NCBI RefSeq assembly: GCF_024436435.1
Contig: NZ_JAFMZP010000013.1
Coordinates: 62,001 to 126,000, forward strand
Source: Desertivirga xinjiangensis
GTDB taxonomy: Bacteria > Bacteroidota > Bacteroidia > Sphingobacteriales > Sphingobacteriaceae
Direction: 5' to 3'
Length of the DNA stretch: 64,000 nucleotides
The notes below the pieces were generated by a model. The model did no database searches. It was not told the DNA's origin and worked only from the letters and a program-made list of their open reading frames with translations. Shown in pieces: positions 1 to 8,599 of this stretch (within the stretch, counting starts at the first letter, position 1; the number at the start of each line of letters is the position of its first letter). Position numbers and translations under genes: made by a program.

Positions 1-828
1 ACTAATCCCTACTTATATGAAATTATTCTGAAGCAGTATAACAAAGGAGGGTTGAAAGGGCAGCTTAGAGAGAGAGCTGGCTTCCGCATGTTCGAGCGCA
101 GGGGAGGAAACCTTTACCTGAACAATAAACCCATTTTCCTGAAAGGAATTGCAATTAACCCTCCGGGAAGAGGAATTCCGGACGAGCTGGAAACAAGCCG
201 GGAGTTTGCGCTTGACTACGTCAGGTATATGAAAAGCATAAATGTCAATATCATCCGGATTCCTGATGAAGAAGCCTGGTTTGACGTATGCGACGAATTA
301 GGAATGATGGTCTTCGGGGGTAATTACAGCGGTAAAGTTGCAGGCGGGGAAAAGGTAAAAAAGGTTGAAGCCGTAGGGGACGAGACAGACGGCGGTTTTC
401 CGAGCGATTATGACAGAGGAGTTTCCTGGTATCAGAACGATAAGCTGGGATTGATAGCTCATCATCCAAGCCTGATGGTTTATGCGATGACCAACGAAAC
501 CCCGTTTAAAGGCAGCCGGGCAGTGCAATGGGAGAAATTCCTTTCTTATGCCTTCGACAAATTAAAAAAATGGGATGAGACCCGTGTTTACATTGCAAAT
601 GCAGGATACGGCTATGGTAAAGCAGGTGATATATGCGACATTCACAGGTATTGGGGATGGTATTATAATTCACCTTATACCTTCTTAAATATTCGCGACA
701 ATTCTGCGATCATTCCCTTTCCTAAAAAAGACCAGCCAATAACATTTACAGAATGCGTAGGCAATTATACCGGACCTGATGGGCGCTACAATTTACACCA
801 TGGCACAAAAATCCAAGTTCTCAGTTAG
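1..828 (+). CDS. Glycoside hydrolase family 2, 5' part of a frameshifted gene (start outside window)
   Basis: The frame is open from base 1 (NPYLYEIILKQYN...), so the true start lies upstream; the Met at 52 is internal. The visible part begins at the end of a GH2 beta-sandwich region (P-x-LY) and runs into the GH2 TIM barrel: GFR, then FLKGIAINPP, then NIIRIPDEEAWFDVCDELGMMV. The predicted acid/base Glu is in YAMTNETP (near base 493) and the predicted nucleophile Glu in FTECVGNYTG (near base 750). GH2 enzymes are exo-acting beta-glycosidases (galactosidase, glucuronidase, mannosidase); the sequence does not decide which. Translation ends at a tag (826-828) only because one A appears to be missing from the A-run at 807-811; adding one A restores HGTKNPSSQLAWTGHE and joins the downstream frame. 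The family call is solid; the substrate is unknown. Confidence 0.85.
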   Translation, partial: TNPYLYEIILKQYNKGGLKGQLRERAGFRMFERRGGNLYLNNKPIFLKGIAINPPGRGIPDELETSREFALDYVRYMKSINVNIIRIPDEEAWFDVCDELGMMVFGGNYSGKVAGGEKVKKVEAVGDETDGGFPSDYDRGVSWYQNDKLGLIAHHPSLMVYAMTNETPFKGSRAVQWEKFLSYAFDKLKKWDETRVYIANAGYGYGKAGDICDIHRYWGWYYNSPYTFLNIRDNSAIIPFPKKDQPITFTECVGNYTGPDGRYNLHHGTKIQVLS

Positions 829-2636
829 CATGGACCGGACATGAACGGGAGGATCTGCAGTCACGCCTGGCTGACGAACATCAGAGTTCTACCTTAAGAC
901 AGGCCACAGAGACTTTTAGGCAGTTCAGGTTTGTGAATCCAGATCTGAGCGGTGTTTTTCCATTTACCATTCTGTTTTACAACTGGAACACAATTAAAAA
1001 ATTTGATGATATGAATCCCAAACCTGTTACAGAGCAGGTAAAGATCTCTTATCAGCCGGTTCTACTAAGCTGGGAATGCTGGACACCCAATGTTTTTGCA
1101 GGCTCTGTGATTAAACCTGTGGCCCATGTGATTAACGACGATGAAGATTTTAAGGATTTGAAGAATGCGGAACTAAACTACGAATTAAGGGATAAAGCCA
1201 ATTCGGTTGTATTCAGTTCTAACCTGAAATTAGCTGATGTTCCCTATTACGGGATTTCCAGTAAAGAGCTGGAAATTAAAATTCCGGATAATGTAAGCAC
1301 GGGTAATTATGAGCTCAGAGGGCAGATCGTAAGTGGAGGAAAAGTGGTTTCCAAGAACTTTTACAAAATATTTATAGCCAACAAGATCTATACGCAATCT
1401 GCTCCCAGATCAAAAGCACCATTAGTAGTCTATGATATTGCCGGCGGTACTAAAAAGTCCTTGACAGGGCTTAATATCGCCTATAAGGAAATAGGTGCAT
1501 TGAACCGTATCCCTTCAGAAAGTGTGCTTGTGATTGGAGAAAACTCAGCAGATAAAAACCTGGCCGATAATGCTGCGCAGGTTAAAAAGTTTATTGCTTC
1601 AGGCGGACGTGTCCTGGCTTTAAGGCAAGACAGCATTCATCTGGCGAATTTAAACGCGCTGCTTTCAAACCCCCTTGGAAATAACAATGTAGACATCGAT
1701 GATCCTCAATATCCTGTTGTGACAAAATCGCCCCGTACCGGATACTATGTAAACCCGGAACGTCCCGATCATCCTGTTTTTTCGGGTATACACAGGGAAA
1801 ACTTCCGGATCTGGTCTGACTATACCGGCTGGAATCCGAAATCTCAGGGACTCCCTAAAATTCAACCGGTTTCAGACGGATTTACATTTGAAAACAGTGA
1901 AGACGTGGGCTCAACAGCTATCCTTGCCAATTATAGCTCGGGCTTAAGGGGAGTTGCTTTGGCAGAACAGTTCTCCGGAAAAGGTAGTATTCTGATCAGC
2001 GGCTTTGACATCGCTTCGAGGACAAACATTGACCCTGTTGCGGCCAGATTTCTTCTAAACTTACTAAACTACACAGCTTCTCCTGTTGGCCATGAGCAGT
2101 ATCCTATAATCACAAGCCCGATTGTATGGGGAGAATATGAAACCGAAAAGGGTGTGGTTACTGATATCTACAGTGGCTTCCTGGTTAATTCTACGCCACG
2201 TTTACCTGAAAACTTTACGAAAGGTATAGTGGTGATGAAAGAAGGTTATCAGCTGGCAGGAGGTGCCCGTTCAGGTTTCAATACCAGGCCAGGTATACAG
2301 TATGTTGCAAACGGCAGACGCCCTTTCGGGCCATTTGTTCAAAGCTTTGGTGGTCAGCCTACTGTGATTGATAAGAAATCAACGGAAGGTATCGGTAAGT
2401 TCTGGTGCCGGATCCCTGAAGGACAGGATATGGCCAGTTCCCTGGTTTGGAATCCGGGAACTGAGCCACTCACTATAAAAATAAAGATTAATGACCTTCC
2501 AGAGGTTAGCAGAACAATCAACCCTGGAGAAAAGATAAGTGTGGACAGTCCTGTTGACTCTGGAAATGTAAATATGACCTATACCGGAGATCGCCGGCTG
2601 GTAATATTGGAAACAGCTTTCAGAAAGAAAATTTAA
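807..2636 (+). CDS. Glycoside hydrolase family 2, 3' part (same gene, other reading frame)
   Basis: This frame is open well upstream of its first ATG (933). It continues the GH2 protein with KNPSSQLAWTGHEREDLQSR and TFRQFRFVNPDLSGVFPFTI, which lack a start of their own. After the barrel come an Ig-like/beta-sandwich stretch (YELRDKANSVVFSSNLKLAD) and a Rossmann-like, amidotransferase/trimerisation-type fold (VLVIGENSADKN, FIASGGRVLALRQD, GKGSILISGFD), then a C-terminal beta domain ending at residue Ile before taa. The layout resembles large multidomain GH2 enzymes. It is the first gene of a run with the DUF2264 and GH88 genes downstream (20-bp gap to the next start). If the frameshift is real the product is dead; if it is a sequencing error the gene is intact. 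Confidence 0.82.
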   Translation, partial: KNPSSQLAWTGHEREDLQSRLADEHQSSTLRQATETFRQFRFVNPDLSGVFPFTILFYNWNTIKKFDDMNPKPVTEQVKISYQPVLLSWECWTPNVFAGSVIKPVAHVINDDEDFKDLKNAELNYELRDKANSVVFSSNLKLADVPYYGISSKELEIKIPDNVSTGNYELRGQIVSGGKVVSKNFYKIFIANKIYTQSAPRSKAPLVVYDIAGGTKKSLTGLNIAYKEIGALNRIPSESVLVIGENSADKNLADNAAQVKKFIASGGRVLALRQDSIHLANLNALLSNPLGNNNVDIDDPQYPVVTKSPRTGYYVNPERPDHPVFSGIHRENFRIWSDYTGWNPKSQGLPKIQPVSDGFTFENSEDVGSTAILANYSSGLRGVALAEQFSGKGSILISGFDIASRTNIDPVAARFLLNLLNYTASPVGHEQYPIITSPIVWGEYETEKGVVTDIYSGFLVNSTPRLPENFTKGIVVMKEGYQLAGGARSGFNTRPGIQYVANGRRPFGPFVQSFGGQPTVIDKKSTEGIGKFWCRIPEGQDMASSLVWNPGTEPLTIKIKINDLPEVSRTINPGEKISVDSPVDSGNVNMTYTGDRRLVILETAFRKKI

Positions 2637-2656
2637 AAGAGATTAATTGTTGAGCC

Positions 2657-3907
2657 ATGAATATAAAAGAAGTCTGTTGCGGTATCTTCAAGAAAATTTC
2701 ACTCGCTGTGATTTTCCTTCTTCCGCAATTAGCAATATCACAAACACAGAAGGGTGTGGCAAATGGCAAGATGCAGCGTACTTACTACGTCAAAACTCTG
2801 ACCCGTATAGCAGACCCTGTGTTGAATGCCCTCAGCACAAACCAGTTGAGAAAATTGATGCCGGTGGAAGCTAAAGTATCGCAGGACAGAGCATACAGCA
2901 CTTACCTGGAGGCCTTCGGTCGGCTGCTGGCAGGCATGGCGCCCTGGCTGGAACTCGGTCCCGATCAAACAGAAGAGGGCAAGCTCCGGGAGAAGTATAT
3001 CAATCTGGCCATAAAATGCATTAAGAACGGCACAGATCCCTCTTCGCCCGACTTTCTGAACTTCAATACAGGCAGGCAACCATTGGTCGATGCTGCATTT
3101 TTTGCGCAGGCATTGCTACGTTCTCCCAACCAGCTTTGGGGACGTTTAGACGATAATACGAAGAAAAACGTTCTGGCTGCCTTACGGTCTTCCAGGGTAA
3201 TCAGTCCATCGTATACCAACTGGCTGATGTTTAGTGCAACCGTTGAAGCCGCTTTGCAACGCTTTGATAAATCCGGGGACAATATGCGCCTGGACTACGC
3301 AATCAAACAACACCTGTTATGGTACAAGGGCGACGGAGCCTACGGTGACGGGCCGAACTTCCACTGGGATTATTATAATAGCTTCGTGATCCAGCCTATG
3401 CTTGTCGACGTTCTTAAAGTAATGAAGGATGCTAAGCTTGATCCTAAGAACAACTACGAACTGATATTAAAACGTGCGCAACGTTATGCCGCGGTGCAAG
3501 AAAGACTGATCTCGCCTGAGGGTACGTATCCTCCTCTGGGACGTTCCCTGACCTACAGATTTGGCGCTTTTCAGCTGTTGTCTCAAATGGCATTAATGCA
3601 TTCACTTCCCCAAGAAGTGAGTCCTCAGCAAGTTCGCTGTGCCCTGTATACTGTCATAAAGAGACAAGTTGAAGCACCAGGCACCTTTGATCAGAAGGGA
3701 TGGCTCCGGATCGGCTTCTACGGCCATCAACCTAACCTTGGTGAGAACTATATTTCTACCGGCAGTTTGTACTTGTGCTCCCAGGCTTTTCTCGTATTAG
3801 GTTTACCAGCTTCAGATCCCTTCTGGAAAGCTGAAGATGAGGATTGGACAGCAAGGAAAGTCTGGAATGGCGGTATAATACAGATTGACCATGCCATCGC
3901 AGATTGA
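2657..3907 (+). CDS. DUF2264 domain-containing protein, exported
   Basis: 416 aa. It has an N-terminal signal peptide (KKISLAVIFLLPQLAISQ). The rest fits the DUF2264 family: all-alpha barrel-like sequence with conserved aromatic/acidic segments YLEAFGRLLAGMAPWLEL, NWLMFSATVEAAL, WYKGDGAYGDGPNFHWDYYNS and PPLGRSLTYRFGAFQLLSQ. DUF2264 proteins have an (alpha/alpha)-barrel appearance like many lyases and unsaturated-sugar hydrolases; from memory, some relatives are classed as beta-glucuronidases, which would suit the GH88 neighbour, but I cannot verify that here. The ATG at 2657 directly precedes the signal peptide. It lies 20 bp after the GH2 gene and 108 bp before GH88, so the three are probably co-transcribed. 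Role: probably periplasmic breakdown of an acidic oligosaccharide (inference). Confidence 0.8.
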   Translation: MNIKEVCCGIFKKISLAVIFLLPQLAISQTQKGVANGKMQRTYYVKTLTRIADPVLNALSTNQLRKLMPVEAKVSQDRAYSTYLEAFGRLLAGMAPWLELGPDQTEEGKLREKYINLAIKCIKNGTDPSSPDFLNFNTGRQPLVDAAFFAQALLRSPNQLWGRLDDNTKKNVLAALRSSRVISPSYTNWLMFSATVEAALQRFDKSGDNMRLDYAIKQHLLWYKGDGAYGDGPNFHWDYYNSFVIQPMLVDVLKVMKDAKLDPKNNYELILKRAQRYAAVQERLISPEGTYPPLGRSLTYRFGAFQLLSQMALMHSLPQEVSPQQVRCALYTVIKRQVEAPGTFDQKGWLRIGFYGHQPNLGENYISTGSLYLCSQAFLVLGLPASDPFWKAEDEDWTARKVWNGGIIQIDHAIAD

Positions 3908-3940
3908 TTGAAAAAACACATATAAACAGATATGAAACCG

Positions 3941-3981
3941 GCATGAGCTGCCGCTCAAAAATTGAAATGAATAGCTCATGC
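3941..3981 (+). promoter_or_regulatory. Inverted repeat upstream of the first GH88 gene
   Basis: GCATGAGCT (3941-3949) and AGCTCATGC (3973-3981) form a perfect 9-bp dyad around a 23-base loop, 35 bp before the GH88 start. It could be an mRNA hairpin within the operon or an operator. There is no T-run, so it is not a classical terminator. Confidence 0.3.
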
Positions 3982-4015
3982 AAGGTTCATTACCTTTAAA
4001 AAACAAATTATTCAA

Positions 4016-5212
4016 ATGAAAATTAAATATTTAGCAGCAACAATGTTTTTGAGCATCCTTGCATATACGGGCAAAGCTCAAAACAACAAATTCAGACCGA
4101 AAGCGGATCTGGTTAACTTGATAGACAAGAACCTGAAAGAGGCGGCAGAACAATATAAGTTTTTAATGAAACACGTCCCGGCAGACAGCTTGCCTGAAAC
4201 CTTTGAAAAAAGCGGGAAATGGAAAAGTATTCCGGCTAAGAACTGGGTGAGCGGATTCTATCCCGGTACTTTATTTTACCTGTATCAGGCCACCAATGAT
4301 AAGGCTTTGTATGAGGAGGGGCTGAAAAGACTAACTGTGATGGAGCCAATCAAATATCTTGACTCGCACGATATTGGCTTTATGATGTATTGCAGCTTTG
4401 GAAATGCGAATAACATTAAGCCTGAGCCATCTTATAAAGATATTCTGCTTACCAGTGCAACTACCCTGACTAAACGTTTTAATCCAAATGTAGGTTGTAC
4501 CATGTCATGGTCGTCAAAACCCGGTGAGTTCAGGGTCATCATCGACAATATGATGAACCTGGAATTGTTGATGTGGGCCAGCAAAACAAGCGGAGACCCT
4601 TCATTTGCAAAAATGGCAGTGTCTCATGCAAACACTACTTTGAAAAATCATTTCAGACCAGATTATAGCTCTTTTCACCTGGTAAACTATAATTCAGGAA
4701 ATGGCCAGGTCATCAGGAAACAAACTGTTCAGGGCTTCGCCGATGAATCTGCCTGGGCCAGGGGACAGGGTTGGGGATTGTATGGCTTTACTATGATGTA
4801 CCGCGAAACAAAAGATCCGCAATATTTAAAGCAGGCAACCGGCATTGCCAATTTTATTTTAAACCATCCTAATCTTCCTACAGACAAAGTACCGTTTTGG
4901 GATTTTAACTCTCCCGGCATACCCAATGCTTTGAGGGACGCATCTGCTGGCGCTATTTATGCCTCCGCGCTCATTGAGCTGGCAGGTTATGTGGATGCAA
5001 AAGAAGGTAAGAAGTTTATTGCCGCGGCAGAAACCATTTTACGCAGCCTTTCTTCACCTCAGTTTAAGGCAGCCTACGGCGATAATGGCGGTTTTATTTT
5101 GAAACACAGTGTAGGACATCTTCCAAAAGGGGTGTTGATCGATGTTCCGCTTACCTACGCAGATTATTATTTCGTAGAAGCGATGCTTCGGTATAAGAAC
5201 CTTGGCAAATAA
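4016..5212 (+). CDS. GH88 unsaturated glucuronyl hydrolase (copy A)
   Basis: 398 aa with a signal peptide (LAATMFLSILAYTGKAQ). It is a GH88 (alpha/alpha)6-barrel enzyme: NWVSGFYPGTLFYLYQAT, SHDIGFMMYCSFGNA, EFRVIIDNMMNLELL, QGFADESAWARGQGWGLYGF and DVPLTYADYYFVEAMLRY. The two Asp residues expected for vinyl-ether hydration are visible at about residues 118 (HDIGF) and 176 (IIDNM). The family removes 4,5-unsaturated uronic acid from the non-reducing end of oligosaccharides made by polysaccharide lyases, so a lyase should act upstream; none of a clear family is in this segment. Length is normal. A close paralogue (roughly 70% identical by eye) lies at 34624. The gene is followed by a hairpin-rich spacer and a convergent histidine kinase gene. 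Confidence 0.93.
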   Translation: MKIKYLAATMFLSILAYTGKAQNNKFRPKADLVNLIDKNLKEAAEQYKFLMKHVPADSLPETFEKSGKWKSIPAKNWVSGFYPGTLFYLYQATNDKALYEEGLKRLTVMEPIKYLDSHDIGFMMYCSFGNANNIKPEPSYKDILLTSATTLTKRFNPNVGCTMSWSSKPGEFRVIIDNMMNLELLMWASKTSGDPSFAKMAVSHANTTLKNHFRPDYSSFHLVNYNSGNGQVIRKQTVQGFADESAWARGQGWGLYGFTMMYRETKDPQYLKQATGIANFILNHPNLPTDKVPFWDFNSPGIPNALRDASAGAIYASALIELAGYVDAKEGKKFIAAAETILRSLSSPQFKAAYGDNGGFILKHSVGHLPKGVLIDVPLTYADYYFVEAMLRYKNLGK

Positions 5213-5223
5213 AATATTCAGAG

Positions 5224-5420
5224 CACACGCGGCATGCGCGTGCTCACGTTCACGTACGTCTCTTGTGAATGTACAAATATCCCGAAACAGTTTTTCGGGA
5301 TATTCACCTGCTGGTGCATGAATGTCACGGTTCTTCACACTTCTTCGACATACTTATCCCGAAGCCCTATTGTAGGTTCTTCGACCCGCGCTTGCCGGCG
5401 CACGCGGTGCGGCGTGTGCC
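5224..5420. repeat. GC-rich palindromic repeat pair in a convergent spacer
   Basis: Two inverted copies of a GC-rich motif, CACACGCGGCA... at 5224-5243 and its reverse-complement relative at 5397-5420, flank about 150 bp between the convergent GH88 and histidine kinase genes. The left arm alone also folds (5221-5230 with 5236-5245, one mismatch). Related arms occur at 37427-37447 and 50826-50894. Its base composition stands out sharply from the AT-rich surroundings. Confidence 0.6.
5277..5303. terminator. Perfect 11-bp hairpin, likely bidirectional terminator
   Basis: ATATCCCGAAA (5277-5287) pairs exactly with TTTCGGGATAT (5293-5303) around a 5-base loop. It lies between two convergent genes (GH88 copy A and the histidine kinase). 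The flanking U-tract is poor, so terminator function is likely from position but not certain. Confidence 0.5.
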
Positions 5421-5444
5421 TTTAAATCAACCATCATCAATCAC

Positions 5445-7829
5445 TTACCCTTCACTCGCATTAAGCGGCAACGTAAACCAGAACGTACTGCCTTTCCCTG
5501 GTTGGCTATTAACACCGATCTTTCCTTCATGCCGTTGGATGATCTCCTTACAGATATACAAGCCGATACCAAAACCCGCAATCGACTTAGTTTCTTGCCC
5601 CTCTACCCGGTAAAAACGGTTGAAAAGCTTTTCCTGGTCTTGAGGGCGGATGCCAATACCCTCATCCGTCACGCTTAAATACGCGTAATTGCCTTTAGTG
5701 ACGCAGGCAATCTTAACAGAGGTATTGGGGGGTGAGTACTTAATGGCATTGCTGATAAAATTGTTGATTACTTGTTCAATCTTATCTTTATCAACATTAA
5801 CCCAAGTCTCTTCCACTGGCGCAAAAATTACCTGGTGCGAACTTGCTTCCGGCGTAACACCGTCCTCAACCTCTTTCACTAGTACCGCCATATCAAAGCG
5901 TTTCCTGTCAATGTGGATTTTGCCCGCCTCCAGGCGAGACACGTTTAAGAAGCCATTAATCAATGTGGTCATTTTCCCTAACTGCTTCTCAGCCCGCTGA
6001 AGCATTCCGGCTGTAAGTGTATCACCATTCGCTTCCGCTTTCCTCTGTGAAACCTGAACATAGCTGATCGTTGAAGTAAGCGGTGTTTTAAGTTCGTGGC
6101 TTACCATCGAGATAAAGTCATTTTTGCGTTGTTCGTTTTGCTTCTGCTCGGTAATGTCCAGGCAGGCCGTGATATAACCGGCAAACGTTCCGTCCGGATG
6201 GAACCTTGGGGGGGAGTTGGCCAAAAGCCAGCGGTAATTTCCCTCTTTCGTGAACACCCGGAACTCGCAGGAGAAAGGCTCACGCTGCTTGAAGGCAGTC
6301 AAATAGATCTCTTTATACCGTCTTCCGTCCTCCGGGTGTAAAAAATCTAACCAGCCAAATTTTAACATTTCTTCCACTGGTCTGCCCGTGAGATCTGTCC
6401 AGGCTTTACTAAAGTACGTGGCATTGCTGCTTTCATCAGCTACTGAAATCAGGATTCCTGAGCCTTCGGCCATCGCGCGGAAGCGATCTTCACTTTCAGC
6501 AACTGCACCTTCCGCCTTTCTAATATCCGTAATGTCACGTGTGGTACCCGCCACAGCGTCTACCTCGCCATTTTCGTTAATTACAGGTATAAGTATGTAG
6601 TCGTATATGCGTGTCCCCAAGGTGGCATGCGGAAAAGATACTTCTCCCCGGACAGATTGTTTTGTAGCTATAATGTGATCAATCTCGCGTTCGTGCATTT
6701 GAGCATGCCATTCTTCATATCCGTTTTCCCGCAGACCTTTGCCCACTGCCGTATTCCAGGTTTTGCCCCACATTACCAGCAAGGCTTTATTAGCGTAGGT
6801 GAACCTGTAGTTTAGATCGAACACGTACACAAGGTCAGGGGTAGCAGACATTATAGTTTCATACAACCGCCTTTGCTGCTCTGAATCATCACGTGTCTCC
6901 TTGAGTGCCTCTTCAAAACGCTTGCGCTCCGTAATGTCACTAAACATGCCAACCGCTCCGGTGATATGTCCCTCAGTGTTTGTGATAGGCGCTGCATTCA
7001 TGGTCAGATAGATACGATCGAGTCCCGGCCGTTCAATGGCAAATTCATAGTTGAACACAGGTTTTCCGGTAGCCATAGCGACCATTGTAGGATGTTCGTT
7101 GTCGCCCATGGGGCTGCCATCCAGGTGAATATTGAACCACTCTGCTGAATTGCTCTTTCTTTCAGGAAAGCGCTCGCTTTCAGTGCGGAGTATTTGATGC
7201 GCCATCGGGTTTGAGTAGACAATTTGGCCGGATGTATCTGTGATGCCAACCCCTTCGGCCATATGATCCAACACCCGTTTTAATTGCTGTTCGTTCTCTT
7301 GCAGTAACTGCCTGGCCCTCGTAGTCTCGGTACAAACCACAAAAATGCCTTCCGGCTTTCCTTTTTGTCCCCTGATTGCGCTATACGAAAAAGTCCAGTA
7401 CACCTCTTCTAGTTTGTTGTTTCGATAGATGGGAATAAGCTGGTCTTCCAGATGAACAGCTTCGCCGGTTTGCAGGACGCTCTCAATAAGCGGACCGATT
7501 GTTGGCCAGGCCTCAGTCCAGCATTCCTCAGCTCTTCGGCCCAGCGAACCTGGGTGCCCGCTGTTCTCGGCAGTGCCCAGGATTTGCCGGTAGGCATCAT
7601 TATAAAACTGAATATTATCTCCGCCCCACCAGATGAACATTGGAAAACTTGAATCCAGTGCGAGGTTCAGTGTTGTTATTAATGATTCCGGCCATACTGA
7701 TATAGGACCGATGGGTGTGACAGACCAGTTAAACGAACGGATTCTGTCGGCCATTTCGCCCTTAGCATATATAGGGTGAGTAACTTCCATTGAGTATTGC
7801 ATACAAGGTATTCTGGCAAAATATAACAA
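5445..7829 (-). CDS. Soluble multi-PAS sensor histidine kinase
   Basis: Up to 794 aa; the ATG codons at 7829 and 7802 are both plausible starts. There is no signal peptide or membrane segment, so it is probably cytoplasmic. Four PAS-type modules can be read in order: about 45-160 (FPMFIWWGGDNIQFYNDAYR), 180-300 (GVGITDTSGQIVYSNPMAHQ), 320-435 (DLVYVFDLNYRFTYANKALL) and 445-560 (ISVADESSNATYFSKAWTDL), each followed by a PAC-like stretch (DITERKRFEE, TTRDITDIRK, CLDITEQKQ). Then HisKA with SHELKTPLTS (phospho-His about residue 576) and a GHKL ATPase domain with NNFISNAIKYSPP, DEGIGI and GFGIGLYI. No response regulator lies beside it, so its partner is unknown. It could sense light, redox state or a small ligand. 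Confidence 0.92.
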   Translation of the reverse strand: MLYFARIPCMQYSMEVTHPIYAKGEMADRIRSFNWSVTPIGPISVWPESLITTLNLALDSSFPMFIWWGGDNIQFYNDAYRQILGTAENSGHPGSLGRRAEECWTEAWPTIGPLIESVLQTGEAVHLEDQLIPIYRNNKLEEVYWTFSYSAIRGQKGKPEGIFVVCTETTRARQLLQENEQQLKRVLDHMAEGVGITDTSGQIVYSNPMAHQILRTESERFPERKSNSAEWFNIHLDGSPMGDNEHPTMVAMATGKPVFNYEFAIERPGLDRIYLTMNAAPITNTEGHITGAVGMFSDITERKRFEEALKETRDDSEQQRRLYETIMSATPDLVYVFDLNYRFTYANKALLVMWGKTWNTAVGKGLRENGYEEWHAQMHEREIDHIIATKQSVRGEVSFPHATLGTRIYDYILIPVINENGEVDAVAGTTRDITDIRKAEGAVAESEDRFRAMAEGSGILISVADESSNATYFSKAWTDLTGRPVEEMLKFGWLDFLHPEDGRRYKEIYLTAFKQREPFSCEFRVFTKEGNYRWLLANSPPRFHPDGTFAGYITACLDITEQKQNEQRKNDFISMVSHELKTPLTSTISYVQVSQRKAEANGDTLTAGMLQRAEKQLGKMTTLINGFLNVSRLEAGKIHIDRKRFDMAVLVKEVEDGVTPEASSHQVIFAPVEETWVNVDKDKIEQVINNFISNAIKYSPPNTSVKIACVTKGNYAYLSVTDEGIGIRPQDQEKLFNRFYRVEGQETKSIAGFGIGLYICKEIIQRHEGKIGVNSQPGKGSTFWFTLPLNASEG

Positions 7830-7832
7830 AAC

Positions 7833-7846
7833 AGCAAATGTTTGCT
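7833..7846. promoter_or_regulatory. Short dyad upstream of the histidine kinase gene
   Basis: AGCAAA TG TTTGCT is a 6+6-bp dyad only 4 bp upstream of the first possible start of the kinase gene. It could be an operator; a dyad this short can also arise by chance. Confidence 0.2.
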
Positions 7847-8114
7847 ATTGTTGGTGCAAGTTTGTTTTTAATAATATGTAAGCGATGAGCTGGCACAGGG
7901 AAGACTTGCATGACTGAGCCGGGTTTATGTAAAGCAAAGATTGAGACATTATTTAGATCTTAGAAAAAAGTGACTTCTTAACCGCCGATCGTTGAGGTAG
8001 AGCTCCAGATCGCCACTGTTGTTATTCCTGTGAATTTTGTAACATTAACAAGAAGTTGTGTAACTTTTATGTTGGCTGAAACGGTAATTTTAATACTAAG
8101 ATAATTAAACGCTT

Positions 8115-8321
8115 ATGGAATTTACAGTAAATGTGGATGGTATTGATTACAACGTAAAAACCTCGCAAGGACAGGAACTACATTACCTGGTTGAACATAG
8201 TGGAAGAAAATACGAGCTTGTATTGAGTGATGATGCTGAATGGGTGGGTTTGAATATTCCTTCGGGAACTGAACCAATTCCTGTTGATGCCATCGGCGCA
8301 GCAATTAAGTCTAGGTTTTAA
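8115..8321 (+). CDS. Small hypothetical protein, 68 aa
   Basis: I do not recognise a family. The protein is acidic and looks like an all-beta small domain (MEFTVNVDGIDYNVKTSQG, YELVLSDDAEWVGLNIPSG, PIPVDAIGAAIKSRF). It has no signal peptide, so it is probably cytoplasmic. Codon use and an even, protein-like composition support a real gene. It stands alone: the divergent histidine kinase gene starts 285 bp upstream, and the MCE transporter begins about 560 bp downstream. The upstream stretch (7830-8114) contains no other gene that I can support. Confidence 0.6.
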   Translation: MEFTVNVDGIDYNVKTSQGQELHYLVEHSGRKYELVLSDDAEWVGLNIPSGTEPIPVDAIGAAIKSRF

Positions 8322-8406
8322 ACCCAAAGAAATATCTATATCGTTCTTTCCAAGTTAAATCAAATAGACGCAAAAGCACTGCGTAATAAATTCTTCTTCT
8401 ACTATT

Positions 8407-8550
8407 ATGAAAAACGTTCCCGAACCGGCACCGTTAGTACCGATCACCAGGCCCATCGCTGTCATTTTTCAGGGATGGCACATGATTATATTGCCTGATG
8501 GCGTCCGCTTGCGCTGTCGGCATATCGTTTATACTTCCCTGACCACTTAA
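8407..8550 (+). CDS. Possible 47-aa small protein before a terminator
   Basis: ATG at 8407 opens a 47-codon frame (starts MKNVPEPAPLVPITRPIAVI, ends VYTSLTT) closed by taa at 8550. A strong hairpin terminator follows 10 bp later, showing that something is transcribed through here in the plus direction. The product resembles nothing I know and there is no clear ribosome binding site. The alternative is that the terminator serves the 68-aa gene upstream or a small RNA. Confidence 0.3.
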   Translation: MKNVPEPAPLVPITRPIAVIFQGWHMIILPDGVRLRCRHIVYTSLTT

Positions 8551-8560
8551 CTGTTAACAA

Positions 8561-8599
8561 GACTTTCCAATCAAGTAACAGATTGGAAAGTCTCCTTTT
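8561..8599 (+). terminator. Rho-independent terminator
   Basis: GACTTTCCAATC (8561-8572) pairs perfectly with GATTGGAAAGTC (8581-8592) around an 8-base loop and is followed by TCCTTTT. It ends transcription of the small-gene region before the MCE operon. Confidence 0.8.

Noticed and set aside
5269-5613. Open frame across the GH88/kinase spacer
   Set aside because: It runs through the hairpins and repeat arms and into the kinase gene antisense; composition is not protein-like.
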